NCBI RefSeq assembly: GCF_051622035.1
Contig: NC_135358.1
Coordinates: 13,640,001 to 13,704,000 of the forward strand
Length of the DNA stretch: 64,000 nucleotides
Source: Arctopsyche grandis
Taxonomy: Eukaryota; Arthropoda; Insecta; Trichoptera; Hydropsychidae
Direction: 5' to 3'
The notes beneath the pieces were generated by a model that saw only the letters and a list, made by a program, of their open reading frames with translations, had not been told where the DNA came from and did not search any database. The translations under genes were made by a program, and so were the position numbers. Shown piece after piece: positions 49,101-58,339 of this stretch. Within the stretch, counting starts at the first letter, position 1, and each line of letters opens with the position of its first letter.

Positions 49101-49934
49101 ATCGGAACATTATAACGAGGCACAAACATGTCCTTCTGTCTGAAGAAGTCCGTAAACGTTTTCAACTCAGCGAAAATAGTATTGTGTCGGCTGGTACCCT
49201 ACCTGATCTGGATGAAGCTTATACTAGGTAATATCAATCATAATTACAACCATATGGTAATTATAATTATAAATATACACATACGAAGGAATCGATCCCA
49301 TAAATAATCAATTTAATGAAATATTTACTTACTAGTTTTTGTCTTTTAAATGGCCTTGTTTTTCACCGATAATTTTTATATATATATATATGTATATGTA
49401 ATGCATTTTTTAATATTTTATTTCAGGAGAATATTTAATTTCAATTCTGTGTCTGATTTATATTTTTGGAGCTCTAGTATAAATTACTTGGAAAATATTA
49501 AAACACCAATGGTATTTATCAATGCCCGTGATGATCCACTCGTTCCTGATCCACTGCTAGATCCTATCCGAGAGTTTGCAAGTATGTTATTATTATGTAT
49601 TTTCAAGTTTTATTAACATTTTTTGGATTTGAGTTTTGTTTTTATTTTAAATTTTTCTTTTTAAGATTCTCGGGACAAGGTTGTATTTGTGGAATTATCT
49701 CATGGTGGCCATCTAGGTTTTTATGAAGGAGGAGCATTATATCCTAATCCTGTTACATGGCTAGATAGAGCGATTGTTGCCATTACAGGTGGTCTGGTAC
49801 TTTCCCACCACAAACTAAGCATTCCACAGACAGATGATTTCAGCTTGAAATCGAAACTCATAGATGAAGAATATTCAGACTTACGCGATTTCCAAAGCTC
49901 AAAGCTATGCAGTCCTAAAGCATTTGCAATGTGA
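18992..49934 (+). CDS. ABHD2: ABHD2-like alpha/beta hydrolase (monoacylglycerol lipase family), 7 coding exons
   Basis: Coding exons are 18992-19146, 47647-47819, 47897-48064, 48146-48332, 49033-49227, 49427-49581 and 49666-49934. All introns are GT-AG and all split codons join correctly, giving 433 aa (human ABHD2 is 425). Exon 1 encodes an N-terminal membrane anchor (SPVVLAVVAVILCVLF). Family motifs follow: LWGFSGHVQT, VAICPGIGNTSESVYIRTFV, YRCAVLNHIGAL and RIFTYG. The catalytic triad can be placed: nucleophile Ser193 in GFSLGG, Asp328 or 329 in NARDDPLVP, and His360 in HGGHLGF. Vertebrate ABHD2 is a membrane-bound serine hydrolase acting on monoacylglycerols and esters, reported as a progesterone-dependent 2-AG hydrolase in sperm. 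The same chemistry is likely here, but the substrate is inferred. The last residues diverge freely. AATAAA occurs at 50089, 50785 and 50858. Intron 1 is 28.5 kb and packed with transposons, while the other introns are 77-700 bases. Confidence 0.95.
20262..20455 (+). mobile_element. Helitron-like repeat, opposite orientation
   Basis: It is the reverse of the 10808 and 61615 copies. It starts with a TATAAAAATCGG block and CTGTCTATC, passes ACCGATTGCGATGAAAC-like sequence, and ends GGGTTCAGCTAG. It is the first recognisable element inside ABHD2 intron 1. Confidence 0.5.
21690..21990 (+). mobile_element. tRNA-derived SINE, family A, second copy
   Basis: The tRNA-like head has A box TAGCTCGGTGGTTGCGC and B box GGGTTCAAGCCC. 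The TGACTCCAAGTCGATCG body block follows. The 3' part is shortened compared with 8867 and 32787, and ends with a CCCGTAATGGCAT block matching their ACCTGTAATGCC. Confidence 0.75.
22024..22269. mobile_element. Short TIR element (MITE), about 246 bp
   Basis: The ends are inverted copies of GGCGAAAACACACAGAG. TTTA stands next to both ends and may be the target duplication. The open frame at 22055-22300 lies within it and is not a gene. Confidence 0.6.
23519..24468. mobile_element. Inverted-repeat element family X, copy 1, split by a SINE
   Basis: The ends read AAGGCTTGTTTATACTAGCA and, from the other side, ACGGTCCGTTTATGCTATCC. Internally it has long stretches in common with 30623-31132 and 40150-40548, including CCGTAATAAGGACGTG-like and AATATTTTCGGAAACGTCAT blocks. 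Without the 430-bp SINE it would be about 515 bp, matching the other complete copy. Confidence 0.7.
23802..24235 (-). mobile_element. tRNA-derived SINE, family B, inserted into a MITE
   Basis: On the minus strand it has a tRNA-like head (A-box-like GTGGTTAGC, B box GGGTTCGAGTCC near 24160). A body related to family A follows (CAGAGTTTGCCA, ATTTAAACGGTCC). The 3' block is ACTCGTCGCTTTGGAGCGA near 23850. It interrupts the inverted-repeat element 23519-24468. GTCATAT before and GTCAATAT after look like the duplicated target. Confidence 0.75.
25614..25970 (+). mobile_element. tRNA-derived SINE, family B, second copy
   Basis: It has the same order as the 23802 copy on the opposite strand: CTAGTGGTTAAC head, GTTTGCCAATTTTTTTGATT body, CACTGTGGATGTTTGTATGA, and the 3' ACTCGTCGCTTTAGAGCGA block. 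The region equivalent to the B box is altered. The two copies lie about 1.5 kb apart in inverted orientation. Confidence 0.7.
28162..28205. repeat. Hairpin in an AT-rich repeat
   Basis: CCATTGTGGCATTA and TAATGCGCCACAATGG form a 14-base imperfect stem around an 11-base loop. A (TTTA)n run precedes it and a long A-rich stretch follows, so it may be the end of a retroposed repeat. No coding content. Confidence 0.4.
30623..31132. mobile_element. Inverted-repeat element family X, copy 2 (intact length, inverted)
   Basis: The inverted ends are AAGGTCCGTTTACATTATCC and AAGGTTCGTTTATACAGCCC. It is about 510 bp and runs opposite to the copies at 23519 and 40150. The open frame at 30917 is shared sequence of the element, with no recognisable domain. 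A (TA)n run lies at about 30755-30770. Confidence 0.7.
32262..32455. repeat. Dispersed repeat shared with 40556-40690
   Basis: It shares GCGAATAC, CACTCRARTTCTCGTTA and GTGATAGTT-type blocks in the same order with 40556-40690. The ends are not defined and no coding content is seen. Part of the 3' side resembles, in reverse, TGGTTCGGTGA at about 63625. Confidence 0.45.
32541..32773 (+). mobile_element. Helitron-like non-autonomous element, copy 1 of a tandem pair
   Basis: It starts TCTAATATATAATTTCG and ends with a GC-rich GAAGCCGGGC block followed by CACTAG, matching the TC...CTAG plan of Helitrons. A second copy lies at 33249-33471, separated only by a SINE. Confidence 0.6.
32787..33248 (+). 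mobile_element. tRNA-derived SINE, family A, best-preserved copy
   Basis: The head has a clear A box (TGGCTCGGTCGTTAAGC) and a perfect B box (GGTTCGATCCC). The full body follows, then a long pure poly(A) tail at about 33224-33248. The intact tail suggests the youngest copy in the window. It lies between two Helitron-like copies. Confidence 0.85.
33249..33471 (+). mobile_element. Helitron-like non-autonomous element, copy 2 of a tandem pair
   Basis: It begins TTCGAAAGAGACTTTG just after the SINE poly(A) tail and ends ACCGGGCGAAGCCGGGTA...CACTAG followed by T. It is about 80 per cent similar by eye to 32541-32773. Its first bases may lie on the other side of the SINE (32774-32786). Confidence 0.6.
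34600..34740 (+). pseudogene. Non-LTR retrotransposon (LINE) ORF2 C-terminal remnant
   Basis: The frame 34444-34740 ends with FNVPSQLEHIRCRSLFSSPVA, then RTNLMVSSLDARGIMLLDEIC. This fits the R-x-x-L-F-x-x-P-x-A-R-T...S-x-x-x-R tail common at the C-terminus of insect LINE reverse transcriptases. Nothing upstream encodes a reverse transcriptase. Confidence 0.5.
35101..35370. mobile_element. Fragment of the hAT-like family also found at 12295
   Basis: It starts with the terminal CAGTGGCGTACCACCATTGG and aligns in reverse with 13260-13470, sharing GGTCCGCC, TGTTATTGTATGG and the AAAATCTTTTACCTAAA block. The other end of the element is missing. Confidence 0.6.
37098..37498 (-). mobile_element. 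Solo LTR of a Gypsy-like retrotransposon, 401 bp, with 4-bp target duplication
   Basis: Read on the minus strand it starts TGTTACGTACGCCGCGG and ends CTACGCAACA, the TGT...ACA plan of an LTR. ATAG flanks both sides (37094-37097 and 37499-37502), as expected for Gypsy integration. A TATAAGG promoter box (about 37230) and an AATAAATGCTGTGAGACGAC poly(A) region (about 37160) are in the right order for the minus strand. No internal retroviral-type genes remain, so it is a recombination product. Confidence 0.85.
37744..38250 (+). mobile_element. Repeat with periodic CTTCCGG blocks, related to the fold-back at 46367
   Basis: The first 210 bases (ACCAACCCATGAC, TTTGAGGAATATAAGAAGGT, AAACTTGCACAAGACAAAAG) align with one arm plus loop of 46367-46703. 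Beyond that, a CTTCCG core recurs at 37935, 38076 and 38226, with spacings of 141 and 150 bases. That suggests a decayed tandem repeat. No coding content is seen. Confidence 0.55.
38716..38818. repeat. Two adjacent perfect hairpins with identical AAAC loops
   Basis: Hairpin 1: 23-base arms 38716-38738 and 38743-38765, loop AAAC. Hairpin 2: 25-base arms 38765-38789 and 38794-38818, loop AAAC. Both stems are perfect and meet at base 38765. They are unrelated in sequence to each other. Confidence 0.9.
40150..40548. mobile_element. Inverted-repeat element family X, copy 3
   Basis: It has the same internal order as copy 1 (ACTGCACGTTAACAGC, CCGTAATGTGCACGTGGC, AATATTTTCGGAAGAGTCAT) with a shorter centre. 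The extreme ends are more worn than in copies 1 and 2. Confidence 0.65.
40690..41265. mobile_element. Inverted-repeat element carrying a nested hAT MITE
   Basis: Left arm 40690-40770 (GGTGCAAACGATCGAAAAGC, CTGAACCACAGATT) and right arm 41018-41065 plus 41241-41265 are inverted copies. The right arm is cut by the palindromic MITE at 41074-41232, whose target duplication CCCGTAAG lies in the arm. The outer ends are not sharply defined. Confidence 0.55.
41074..41232. mobile_element. 159-bp almost fully palindromic hAT MITE with 8-bp target duplication
   Basis: The element is two arms of about 77 bases meeting at GGAACAGGCTGTTCC. Its ends are CAGTGGCGTGCGCTGAA. The exact octamer CCCGTAAG flanks it at 41066-41073 and 41233-41240. 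Only a few bases differ between the arms. Confidence 0.92.
42174..42446 (+). pseudogene. Non-LTR retrotransposon (LINE) ORF2 C-terminal remnant
   Basis: The frame contains HPPLFHTPLARTVAYSNSPIP followed by RDLRFLNSL and ICHIS, the typical closing region of insect LINE ORF2 proteins (variable loop, ART, N-S-P, L-x-x-L-N-S). The reverse transcriptase body is absent, so this is a 5'-truncated copy. A T-rich tail and a SINE end follow. Confidence 0.6.
42540..42595 (+). mobile_element. 3' fragment of the family B SINE
   Basis: Only the terminal CACTCGTCGCTTTTGAGC block is present, followed by GACGAGTGTGCTT that can fold back on it. It directly follows the AT-rich tail of the LINE remnant at 42174. 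Confidence 0.5.
43992..44014. repeat. (GT)n microsatellite
   Basis: A short pure GT run. Open frames crossing it are artefacts. Confidence 0.9.
44703..46318 (-). mobile_element. Tc1-like DNA transposon, 1.6 kb, TA target site, inactive
   Basis: Inverted ends share GCAGTCACATAAAACGGAAC and about 28 bases in all. TA flanks both sides (44701-44702 and 46319-46320), as for Tc1/mariner. A single transposase gene lies on the minus strand between them. Length and layout fit a full Tc1 element. Confidence 0.9.
45014..46130 (-). pseudogene. Tc1-like transposase, near full length but broken
   Basis: From the ATG at 46130 (minus) come a helix-turn-helix region (SISKKMGCSISTVSRLL), a middle domain, and the catalytic blocks: ILSDESKFN (first Asp), FQDDSAPCHRAK (second Asp) and SPDLNPIENLW (Asp34-type third residue). 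At least three defects are visible: a frame change at a poly(A) run near 45990, an 87-base insertion with a stop (45367-45281), and a TGA in place of a likely Trp codon shortly before SPDLNP. Further stops lie near the C-terminus. Confidence 0.85.
46367..46703. mobile_element. Fold-back element with arms of about 135 bases
   Basis: The left arm (about 46367-46508) and right arm (about 46567-46703) are inverted copies, starting from an A-run and TCGGATGTGACCAACCCAT. The loop carries AAACTTGCACAAGACAAAAG and TACTTCCGG. One arm plus the loop matches 37744-37945. It begins 49 bases after the Tc1 element. Confidence 0.75.
47121..47350. mobile_element. Short TIR element (MITE), about 230 bp
   Basis: The inverted ends are AGGTCCATTTTCGAAGGGCG and AGGTCCATTTTTGAAAGACG, each followed by CGAC. 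No target duplication is evident. It lies about 300 bases upstream of ABHD2 exon 2. Confidence 0.55.
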
Positions 49935-52900
49935 AATGTACATTATAAACAATATTTCAAAGTGAAATTGGATACTGTTTAATGCCGTTTGCGGCTTATT
50001 GTCGTTCTGAAGCTTATATGATCGTCATGCTCAATGTATTTGTGCTATTTATGTTTTTTTTTTTATTTTATCATTATAGTAAAGCCTTAATAAATTTTAG
50101 ATCTGAATTTTTCACGTAAATGCGTAAATTAAATCCAAAGTTACATTTATTGAGGAACAGTATTATTATTTTTTTTATAAATTTAGTCATAAATTGACTA
50201 AAAGTTTATTCTAATTTTTTGCGTACATTGTCTTTGTATTTGAGAAATCAAGAAATGTACATTTGGCAATTTTAAATACTTGAAACATCATTCCTGAAGT
50301 TTGTTCTTACTTGAATGTGTATTTGTATCGTATCTATGAAATTCATATGTATTTTGTGAGCAAATTTAGAATTATGATATTAAAATGTTCGGAATTATAA
50401 TTTGACTGTATTGAAACTGAATATTTAAAAAAAAAATTCTGTTAAAAGTGCTAAAATATTATATAAGAAATTTTACACATATGTATTTTTGTTAATCTGA
50501 CCGATTTTAAACTACGCACATAATGCACAGTAATTATAACCTTTGTAAATAATATTTATACTAAATAATTGTAGCAAAATTGTATGAAGATGATTTCTGC
50601 ATCAGTCATAGCTTTTAATATATTTTTTGCGGCAGATATGAATGTGGATTATAATGAGCGTGCGTGTAAGTGTGAATGCAGCAATTTTGTTATATTTATT
50701 TTTAATATTTTTGTACATATGTATGTATTTGCTTAACTTTTTGTATAATTTATTTGATTTGTATATTTTTAATTGTATATAAAAAATAAAGTAGTGCATC
50801 GAATTATTATTTCTGTTAATTATTATTTATTTGATGTAGTTTTGTACGTTTATAAATAATAAACACAAAGTGTTAACAAAAAAATAGTACGTATTAATTT
50901 GGACATTTTCAGAACATTCTATATCATGAAAAAATATATATGTAGTTAAAACTGTTAACAAAATGTCATACAATGCTTACTTAATAAGAAATAAATGTGC
51001 ATTTCTCATAAAATGAAAATTTTCTTTAACTAATTATAAAATACTGTATCAAATATGAAATTTAACCTATAGAATTATAGCATAGTTGATAATTTTATAT
51101 GTGTATGTGAAAAAGAATACATTTAAATTGTGAGTAGTTCTGTTCCCGTCACTAAAATGATTATAATATCTGATCATTTTGTTAGTTTCCGGAAATCCTC
51201 TTAGTATAATAATTAAATTCATATATATGTACATATACTTATAATATAATTCTGAGAATACTAAATTGAGTTAATATTGCTCAAGACAAAATGCACATCT
51301 TTATAAACAGCAATATTAATTGAGTCCTATAGCTATTTGATTTTCAAAACCTTATCAACATTGAAAAATTGTCATTGAGTGGTTTTGGATATGCCACAAT
51401 ATTATGTCCCATTTTACTATCCCAAAATTGCCCCGGTTTTCAAAAATATATATAATCTTATGCAACCATTTTGTACACTATTCAAAATTTTATTAAGTTT
51501 TTTGGTTTCATGTAATATTTTTGTTTTTAAAAAGGTACTACAAAATTGTATTAATAGAATTATGTAAAAATTAAAAAAAAATGTGTGAAGAATGTCTTAT
51601 CACACTCTTTTAACAAATTTATCAAACTTTTGTGTGTTCATAATATATCTTGCAATATACATACATATGTATGTATGTATGTATATCACGACATTTTTAA
51701 TATAGTGGTCATCTATTATGTATATTCATAATCTTACAATTTTTGTCATACAAAAGAAGATATTGTGTTCATTTCGAATTCGGCTATGTCCAATTGAATA
51801 ATGTGAGATGAATTATTGTAGAAAAATTGCAAATACACATTTAAAAAGTTTTCACTCCTGTCCATGGTTCATATTGTAATATATTTGTATTACACTTGAT
51901 GAATATAGTAAATAAGTATAAATGTATAGAATATGTGCTGTGAACAGTGAAATATTTGTATAATTTGATTGGAAGTACATATATAGGTTAGTTATATTGA
52001 CATGTCTCATGAATACTGATAGTATAATATCAAGTTCAATATTCAGGGACCAATTAGACCAGAAAGTTTGGTATGATACTAAACCGTTTGTTCATTTGAA
52101 ATTAGACAATACTGTAAGTAAAGTCTCACTTGAAATATTTTGTGTTCATTTATCCAACCAGTTTGGTTTCAATTAAAGTGAAAACCGAACCTATTATTGA
52201 AGTTAAATGCATAGTCAATTGTTTTATTGAAACCAGTACACTTAATTTTTATAGGCAAATATATTTTTATATGATACATGCTGTGAGCAGATGTGATGAA
52301 ACGTTGGTAACTCTATTCATCACAAAAATATTTGATATGTGTACATCTTGTGCAATTGGACGACGCTGTCCTCGAAAATAGTGCCCCCCCGAGCACTTGT
52401 TTAATCCCTTTTGCTCTATTTCTTTTGTATTATATGCATATTAAATATCCAAAGTTATTATATGTATAGTTTAGTTATATACTTTTTTTTACTTTTCTAT
52501 GTTTTTATAGTTTTCGTTTTTCAATGATAAAAACTAAAAGATGTGTACTTATTTTTGAAAAATGATTGTTGATGTGATTTCGTACATGAGAGTATGTGTA
52601 ACAATACATATGTATGTCAAATATCATTTTTTTTAATATTTTATTTTATTTGTTACAAATTAAACCGATGTTTATCTGGAATAAAGTGGTTTTTTTTAAT
52701 CGTTATTTTTATTGTGCAGAAGTATTAAAAATATATTATATTAACTCACTTTGGGGCCGCAAACACACACACACGCTGTGTTTTTAATAACATTTCATTC
52801 AAAGGACGTCAATACAGTGTGTTTTTTAAACTCCATACAAAAAATAAAGTTTTATCTATGTATAAGATTTAGTTTCAAACTTCCATTCATAAATATCATA

Positions 52901-53912
52901 TCAGCATATCTTCATCCAAAATATCAATAATCAATTTAAAAAAAAAATTAATATATACATATATGTACATATGTATACACACACACACACACACAGATTT
53001 GGTATACACATAGTTTAAAGCTTGATTTCTTTTCCAAGAAATTTGTCGATAATATTCAGAAAAGATTTTAAATCCCCATATATCGAAATTTACTAGTTTT
53101 TTCTCGCTTATATTTATTTCAAAGCTTTCATTCCGATGAATAACAATAATCTATGTATAAGATAGATATCGTTTATTACATGAAAATTTATATTAATTTT
53201 ATACAAAATGGCATACAGCAATCACCCTAGTTTGAAAAATACTGATATGATAATTCATACAGTCGACGACAATGGCAAAGAACCTATATTCCAATTTTCA
53301 ATTTAATTGATTGAAAGGTTTAGGAGCTATGTTTAATTTATAAAACTTATTATTGAAATCGTTACTTTGCGTTAACTACACTGACTCTCATAGAGTTAAT
53401 AGTTAATATAAATACATATATAGGTACATACATACATAGTAAAATAGTCATTGGACATTTTTCTTCAAATCTATTTGTGTTTTGTAGGAATTGTATTTGA
53501 AACAGCTGGAATAGTTGTACTTATTACATAAAATATTTTATTTTTCCATAAAATTACAAAAAATACATTAAATATAATATGTATATATAAACTACAATTA
53601 ATTAATAATATTGGGATGGTTTTATTCACATGTGAGATTGGGTTCACTTAAACTACAAAATATGACTTGGCCGGAATGAAAATGAAGATTTTTGTATTTA
53701 TTCCAAATTACTCAAATTTTCAACGCCAAAAATAATTTTTACACATTTTGCATTTTCTGATATATTTTTGTTTAAATAATTATTATAGAATTATTCTAAT
53801 TTGGGAATTTCAATTACATCTGAAAATAAATATTTTTTTCTTTGTTTTTCTTTTTTCTTCTTGAAGGTGGGGAATTTTGACATGTGCCAATTCCATTATA
53901 ACTCTATTGAAC
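49935..53912. other. Convergent 3' region between ABHD2 and the schlaff-like gene
   Basis: It is very AT-rich. The first 900 bases probably include the ABHD2 3' UTR, with AATAAA at 50089, 50785 and 50858. The short frames at 51379 and 52130 have no recognisable domain. Small CA runs are at 52760 and 52978. I see no transposon with defined ends. Confidence 0.6.
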
Positions 53913-56900
53913 TCATAGACGAACGCCAGGATTTCTAGAACGGACGAAGTTGAGGAGTTCATCGCTGTCCTCGCATACGAAAGGTTTCACATGGTGGCAC
54001 GCTACATCGTGCCATTTAATTCCATCATTATAGAAGTTGTTCAAGATAGACAAACAAGATTCATCATTACCCTAAAGGGAATAAGATCAAATTAATAAAT
54101 AATTCACAAAGGAGCCCAATTTAATATTCAAATAGCAGTTATGATGATGTGTATACTTGAGCGGCTTCACGGTTATCAGGCTGTTGTTGACCGTATCCGC
54201 CAGTTGCACTCCAGTCTCCTGTGTTTCTCTGAGTGGTTGGACCGATCTTGGCTCCAGATCCTGACCAGAACCATCCGTTCACATTGGGGGGTTGAAGATC
54301 GGGTCTGTCGCATCCAGCAAAGTTACACTTGCGGCCGGATGTCCAAATGTAACGAACATTACCTCTGGTTATGCGTTGCTTAATAAATTCATTTTCCTTG
54401 AAGAAAAAAAGAATACATCATTAAAAATATATCGAAGAGTAATGAATACAATTTGAAATGATATAAATTCACACTTGAGGAGTTTCCAGTGAGACGGCAT
54501 CCATACAATGTCTTCTGCATATATTACGGGCGTCCAACCAGTCAACTTCCAAACTGCGTGTAGGCTGATGTTCCCAACTGAAGAAGTAGGAATGAGCTAC
54601 TCCTCGAGCATCGCGATACGTTGAGTGTCGTACCCCTGTAAAAATTAATTACATATTATAACGAGTGTTGCAAAAATTTACCAATCTAATGCAGATTAGA
54701 TTAACGCCTGACTTTGTTTTTTTTAATTTTTTTGTCAGTTTGATACAAAATCTTTCACGGTAAATTAAATTAGAGTATAATGTGTGCGTATTGCAATGTT
54801 TTTGTCTGGTTTCGTGGGAAACGCGTGTAATAGTTACGCAATTGACTCGTTCGTACAGGTAATGGCATTATTGTGCAACCTTATCGGGGATTATTCAGCG
54901 CAGAAAAACAACAATGTGGACGAACTGTTTCACGGCGTGTGACATTTCTACTTTTGCATAAGTGATTTTCACAATCGGTTATAAACGTTAATGGCATTTA
55001 TACAAAGGTAAAAATTACTTATAGGCTCGTTGAGACAAAAGCCTGTTGAAATGTGTCTCTTTGTTCTCACGAGCAATCTAAAATTAATTTCACAGATGTT
55101 CCAAAAGAAATTTATCAGTTTTCTCATTAATATACATACATAGACCACTGAAACCTCAATTGCAAAATTATGATCATATAAAATTGTCTTTAAATCTATA
55201 GGTTTGTTTTGAAACATGGAACTCACAAATTGTTGATTTAAGAGGGCTGTACACCCGAAACCTTAATTTTGTTACCGTTCCTTTCTTCGATATATATATT
55301 GAGTGAATGCGACAATATATATCAATATATATATTGAGTGAATGCGACAGTTTCGCTTCAACCAGATAATACGTATTTTAAATCGACAAAATCGAGGTTT
55401 CGTATTCTCCTATTTTCTCCTGCAAAACTGGACCAATTTTTAAAAAAAATTCATCATCGGTATGAGAAAGATATTTTCTGTGCAACTATGCGCGTATTTT
55501 TTTTTAAATCGACCGTTAAATAAGCACGCTGAACTCTTTGTGGGTGTAAAAAAGAGGCGATTTTATAGATGTTTGGCGGCTCCTAGCTCCTATAAAAAAT
55601 AACTAATCAAAAAAATAAAACGATTGATGCATCCCAATGGTGGATATCCATAGCATATTAACTCTAGTGCTATAATTGAGGAAGGGAGAAGTCTAATACG
55701 TTTGTATGGACAAGGCGCTGGTGTCCAGCCTTCTTAATATAATGTATTAAAAATTCAAATGTATCAAGAAAATACGAAAAAAGCCCATTTTTATTTAATA
55801 TCAATAATAATAAAGTGTCTTTTGTTTCTTATCATCCAAAATAAAAATTGAGCAAAAACTTACGACTGACAAATAATGAATACATATAAATAGTTTTAAA
55901 GCTGCAATTTTTTTCTTATTGTTTCATACACAGTTTGATTCCCTATTTTTTATTTAAAAATAAATATTGAAACATAATCTCTATATTTCTTGAAACAAAG
56001 TAATCCCATTATAATAATTAAAAGATTCATAATAGTTTTACATCAAAAAAGATACTAGCACTAAATTACATTGTATACTGTATAAATATTAAACCCATGA
56101 AATAGTTCATCGCTTTCTTAAATGTTACCACATTTGCAGGTTATCTCTAAATTAATCTGCAAGATAACTACATAGGACCATTACCGCAAGCTCTCAATTG
56201 CAGCAAGTCGTCTATGCAGTTTTGAACATGATTGACAAACGATGAGCCATTACAAAACATGAACAATAATTATTATGACGAGCCGAGTCCTACATCTCTC
56301 ATAGTTGCCTGACTTCATCACTTATTGTTTTACAGAGCTTGTGCAATCCTAATATACACATACATAAGTCAACGATTATAACGTGTATGTGTGTATTATA
56401 TACATTACACCTAAAAATTAAAAGCTTCGATTTGAAAGCAACCTCAACCTCATTCGAATACTCATCTTCGTATCTGAATCAACCTTGATCAACACTAATC
56501 GAACAACATTCAAAGCAATTTATCAAAAATTACCCAATTGCAACACTAAAATTGCAGCCCTCACTTGAATAAATCTGTAAATTATTATCTTCATTCACCG
56601 ATGCACTTTTAAAATACTGGAACATCAGCTCAAGGTTTAATATTAAATCCATTTAATCTTAATACCACTTACATATGCACTATATGTGGCCATGAGTTGC
56701 AATATACATATTTATATATTACAATTAAGTAAAATAAAGGAATTTAAATACATTTTCTACAATATTTTATGTACTTAAGTGTGAGAGTTGTCAAAAGACT
56801 ATTTTTTTTATTTTTCGAAATGTCTTTTTAAAAACTCATATTATGATCATTCAATGCAATACTTTAAATACCCAGCATTTATTCAAAGATTTGTCACACG

Positions 56901-58339
56901 TTTCCTAACTATCATGTAAGGGACTTTGTACGTCGTTAACCCAGATTTGGCAATGGATTTAAATCTTGCATTACACAATCTAAGATTTTCCAGATTAAAT
57001 ATGTGTACCATATATTATACTTTGTTTTCGCTTAAAATGCGATAGTAATAATTAGAGACCCGTATTTTGGGCATCTATTTTTGCCAATTTTAGCATTTTC
57101 ATTTTGCATTTTAGCGTTTCAGGGCATTAAAAATGTTCAATTTAGCATCAATTTTCATGAAGAGTTTAATTTTAAATAATAAAAAATTTTGATGAATTTT
57201 AATAAAATGTATATACATATATAAAATTTAAAGACAACACAACCATTAAAAAATAATAGAAAAATTCAAAAATATTTTGAAATTAAAATTACAATAAAAA
57301 AACATGAATATAAAAATATATAGACAAAAAATATGAATATAAAAATATAATACCAATTAAAATTGATTAAAACTTAACATGGAGCATATTTCTACAGATT
57401 CTTTTTTGAGACTTGTGCGACGATCGGTAACAATTATATTGTATTTACTAAAATACCTTTCAGCATCCACACTATTGACGGGACACCAAATAGATTTTAG
57501 AGCGGCACAACCAAACTCTTCATATTTAATTTTTGTTGCCATCAATAATAGCAATATATCCGGCGTGGATTCACTTTTTATATTCTCTATTAATTGTCTA
57601 AAAAGTGCCGATATCCTTCCAAACATTGAGCCTCCGTTAATACATTAAACAATGGCAGGTTTCTAAAAAACAAAACTGTTTCTTTAACATTAATATTAGA
57701 ATTTGAACCTGCCACAGATGGATTGAATAGTTTACTCAATGTTCGAAGGAATAGATTTGTCTTTATTAGTCTTGAGTGCGAGTCTAGTTTTAAGACGCTT
57801 TTTTGAGCAGCCATTTGGATACACAGCTCCAACTGTTTTCTTTTATTTACAGTAGTAGACAAAAGCAGTTGCTTGGTTTCGACATGAAAAACACCGTCTA
57901 TGGTAAACTGCAAGCTCTGTTTTATCCCCTCAATTTCTTCACATAATAAATGGGCAAAGGGATAGAAAGACCCTTCTAAATTGTCTATTAATTTTATAAA
58001 TTTTATGCAAATTTCACTTTTGTTTGTTATTTTAGCATCTATTCACATATTTTAGGAATTTAGCATCTATTCCGAATTTTAGCATTAATAGCAAAGTGCC
58101 CAAAATACGGGTCTCTAGTTATAATTTAATGTTTTGGTTATAAATCTTCATACAGACATTATGAACCCTTTGAAAGAATGAGTTTAGGATTGGTCCCATC
58201 AAATCAAATGTTACTAAATATAAAATAAAATAAAATAATTACTGTTTGCACAGCTCCTGGGGTCTGGGAGAGCAAGTCGTCTTTGGGCGTTTACGGCTAC
58301 GGCGGCCAGCGCCAGCAGAATAATATGCCTCAGCATCAT
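53913..58339 (-). CDS. slf: Secreted C-type lectin-domain protein (schlaff/Clect27-like), 4 coding exons
   Basis: Minus-strand coding exons are 58339-58243, 54635-54475, 54396-54157 and 54071-53913. All junctions are GT-AG and keep the frame, giving 218 aa. Residues 1-19 (MMLRHIILLALAAVAVNAQ) are a signal peptide, followed by RRLALPDPRSCANR. The C-type lectin fold runs from about residue 45: HSYFFSWEH, WLDARNICRRHCMDAVSLET, WTSGRKCNFAGCDR, NGWFWSGSGAKIGP, then the closing WHDVACHHVKPFVCED. Both classic CTLD disulfide positions appear present. There is no EPN or QPD motif directly before a WND motif, so sugar binding of the classic kind is uncertain. From memory, Drosophila schlaff (CG3244) is very similar and supports cuticle-layer adhesion; the role here is inferred. 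An acceptor CAG abuts the ATG, so a 5' untranslated exon lies upstream. Intron 1 (3.6 kb) carries two transposon copies. Confidence 0.93.
55238..55737. mobile_element. MITE with TTAA ends and a 35-bp minisatellite, copy 2 (inverted)
   Basis: This is the reverse-orientation partner of 7587-8133, in intron 1 of the schlaff-like gene. Its ends read TTAA-GAGGGCTGTACACCC and, inward from the other side, TTAA-GAAGGCTGGACACC. It has two units of the 35-bp repeat (period measured at 55301 and 55336) instead of three. Unit number differs between copies, so the array expands and contracts. Confidence 0.75.
57053..58117 (-). mobile_element. hAT transposon, 1,065 bp deleted copy, copy 2
   Basis: Its ends, TAGAGACCCGTATTTTGG, match copy 1 at 15437-16520, and it is nearly identical along its length in the same orientation. 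Flanking octamers GTAATAAT (57045) and GTTATAAT (58118) are an 8-base target duplication with one mismatch. The minus-strand transposase scrap at 57626-57357 holds the same VNSVDAERYFSKYN motif and runs further than in copy 1. It ends 126 bases from the donor site of schlaff coding exon 1. Confidence 0.9.
57357..57913 (-). pseudogene. hAT transposase remnant in copy 2
   Basis: Minus-strand open stretches 57913-57590 and 57626-57357 encode the same C-terminal transposase pieces as copy 1. The downstream TDRRTSLKKESVEICS region still follows the dimerisation motif, as in intact hAT proteins. The catalytic part is missing. Confidence 0.8.

Larger units (their letters stand above)
54636..58242 (-). 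other. Intron 1 of the schlaff-like gene, 3.6 kb
   Basis: Bounded by donor GTAATT (58242) and acceptor ACAG (54636) on the minus strand. It contains the TTAA MITE copy 2 (55238-55737) and hAT copy 2 (57053-58117). The rest is AT-rich with no recognisable exon. Confidence 0.75.
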
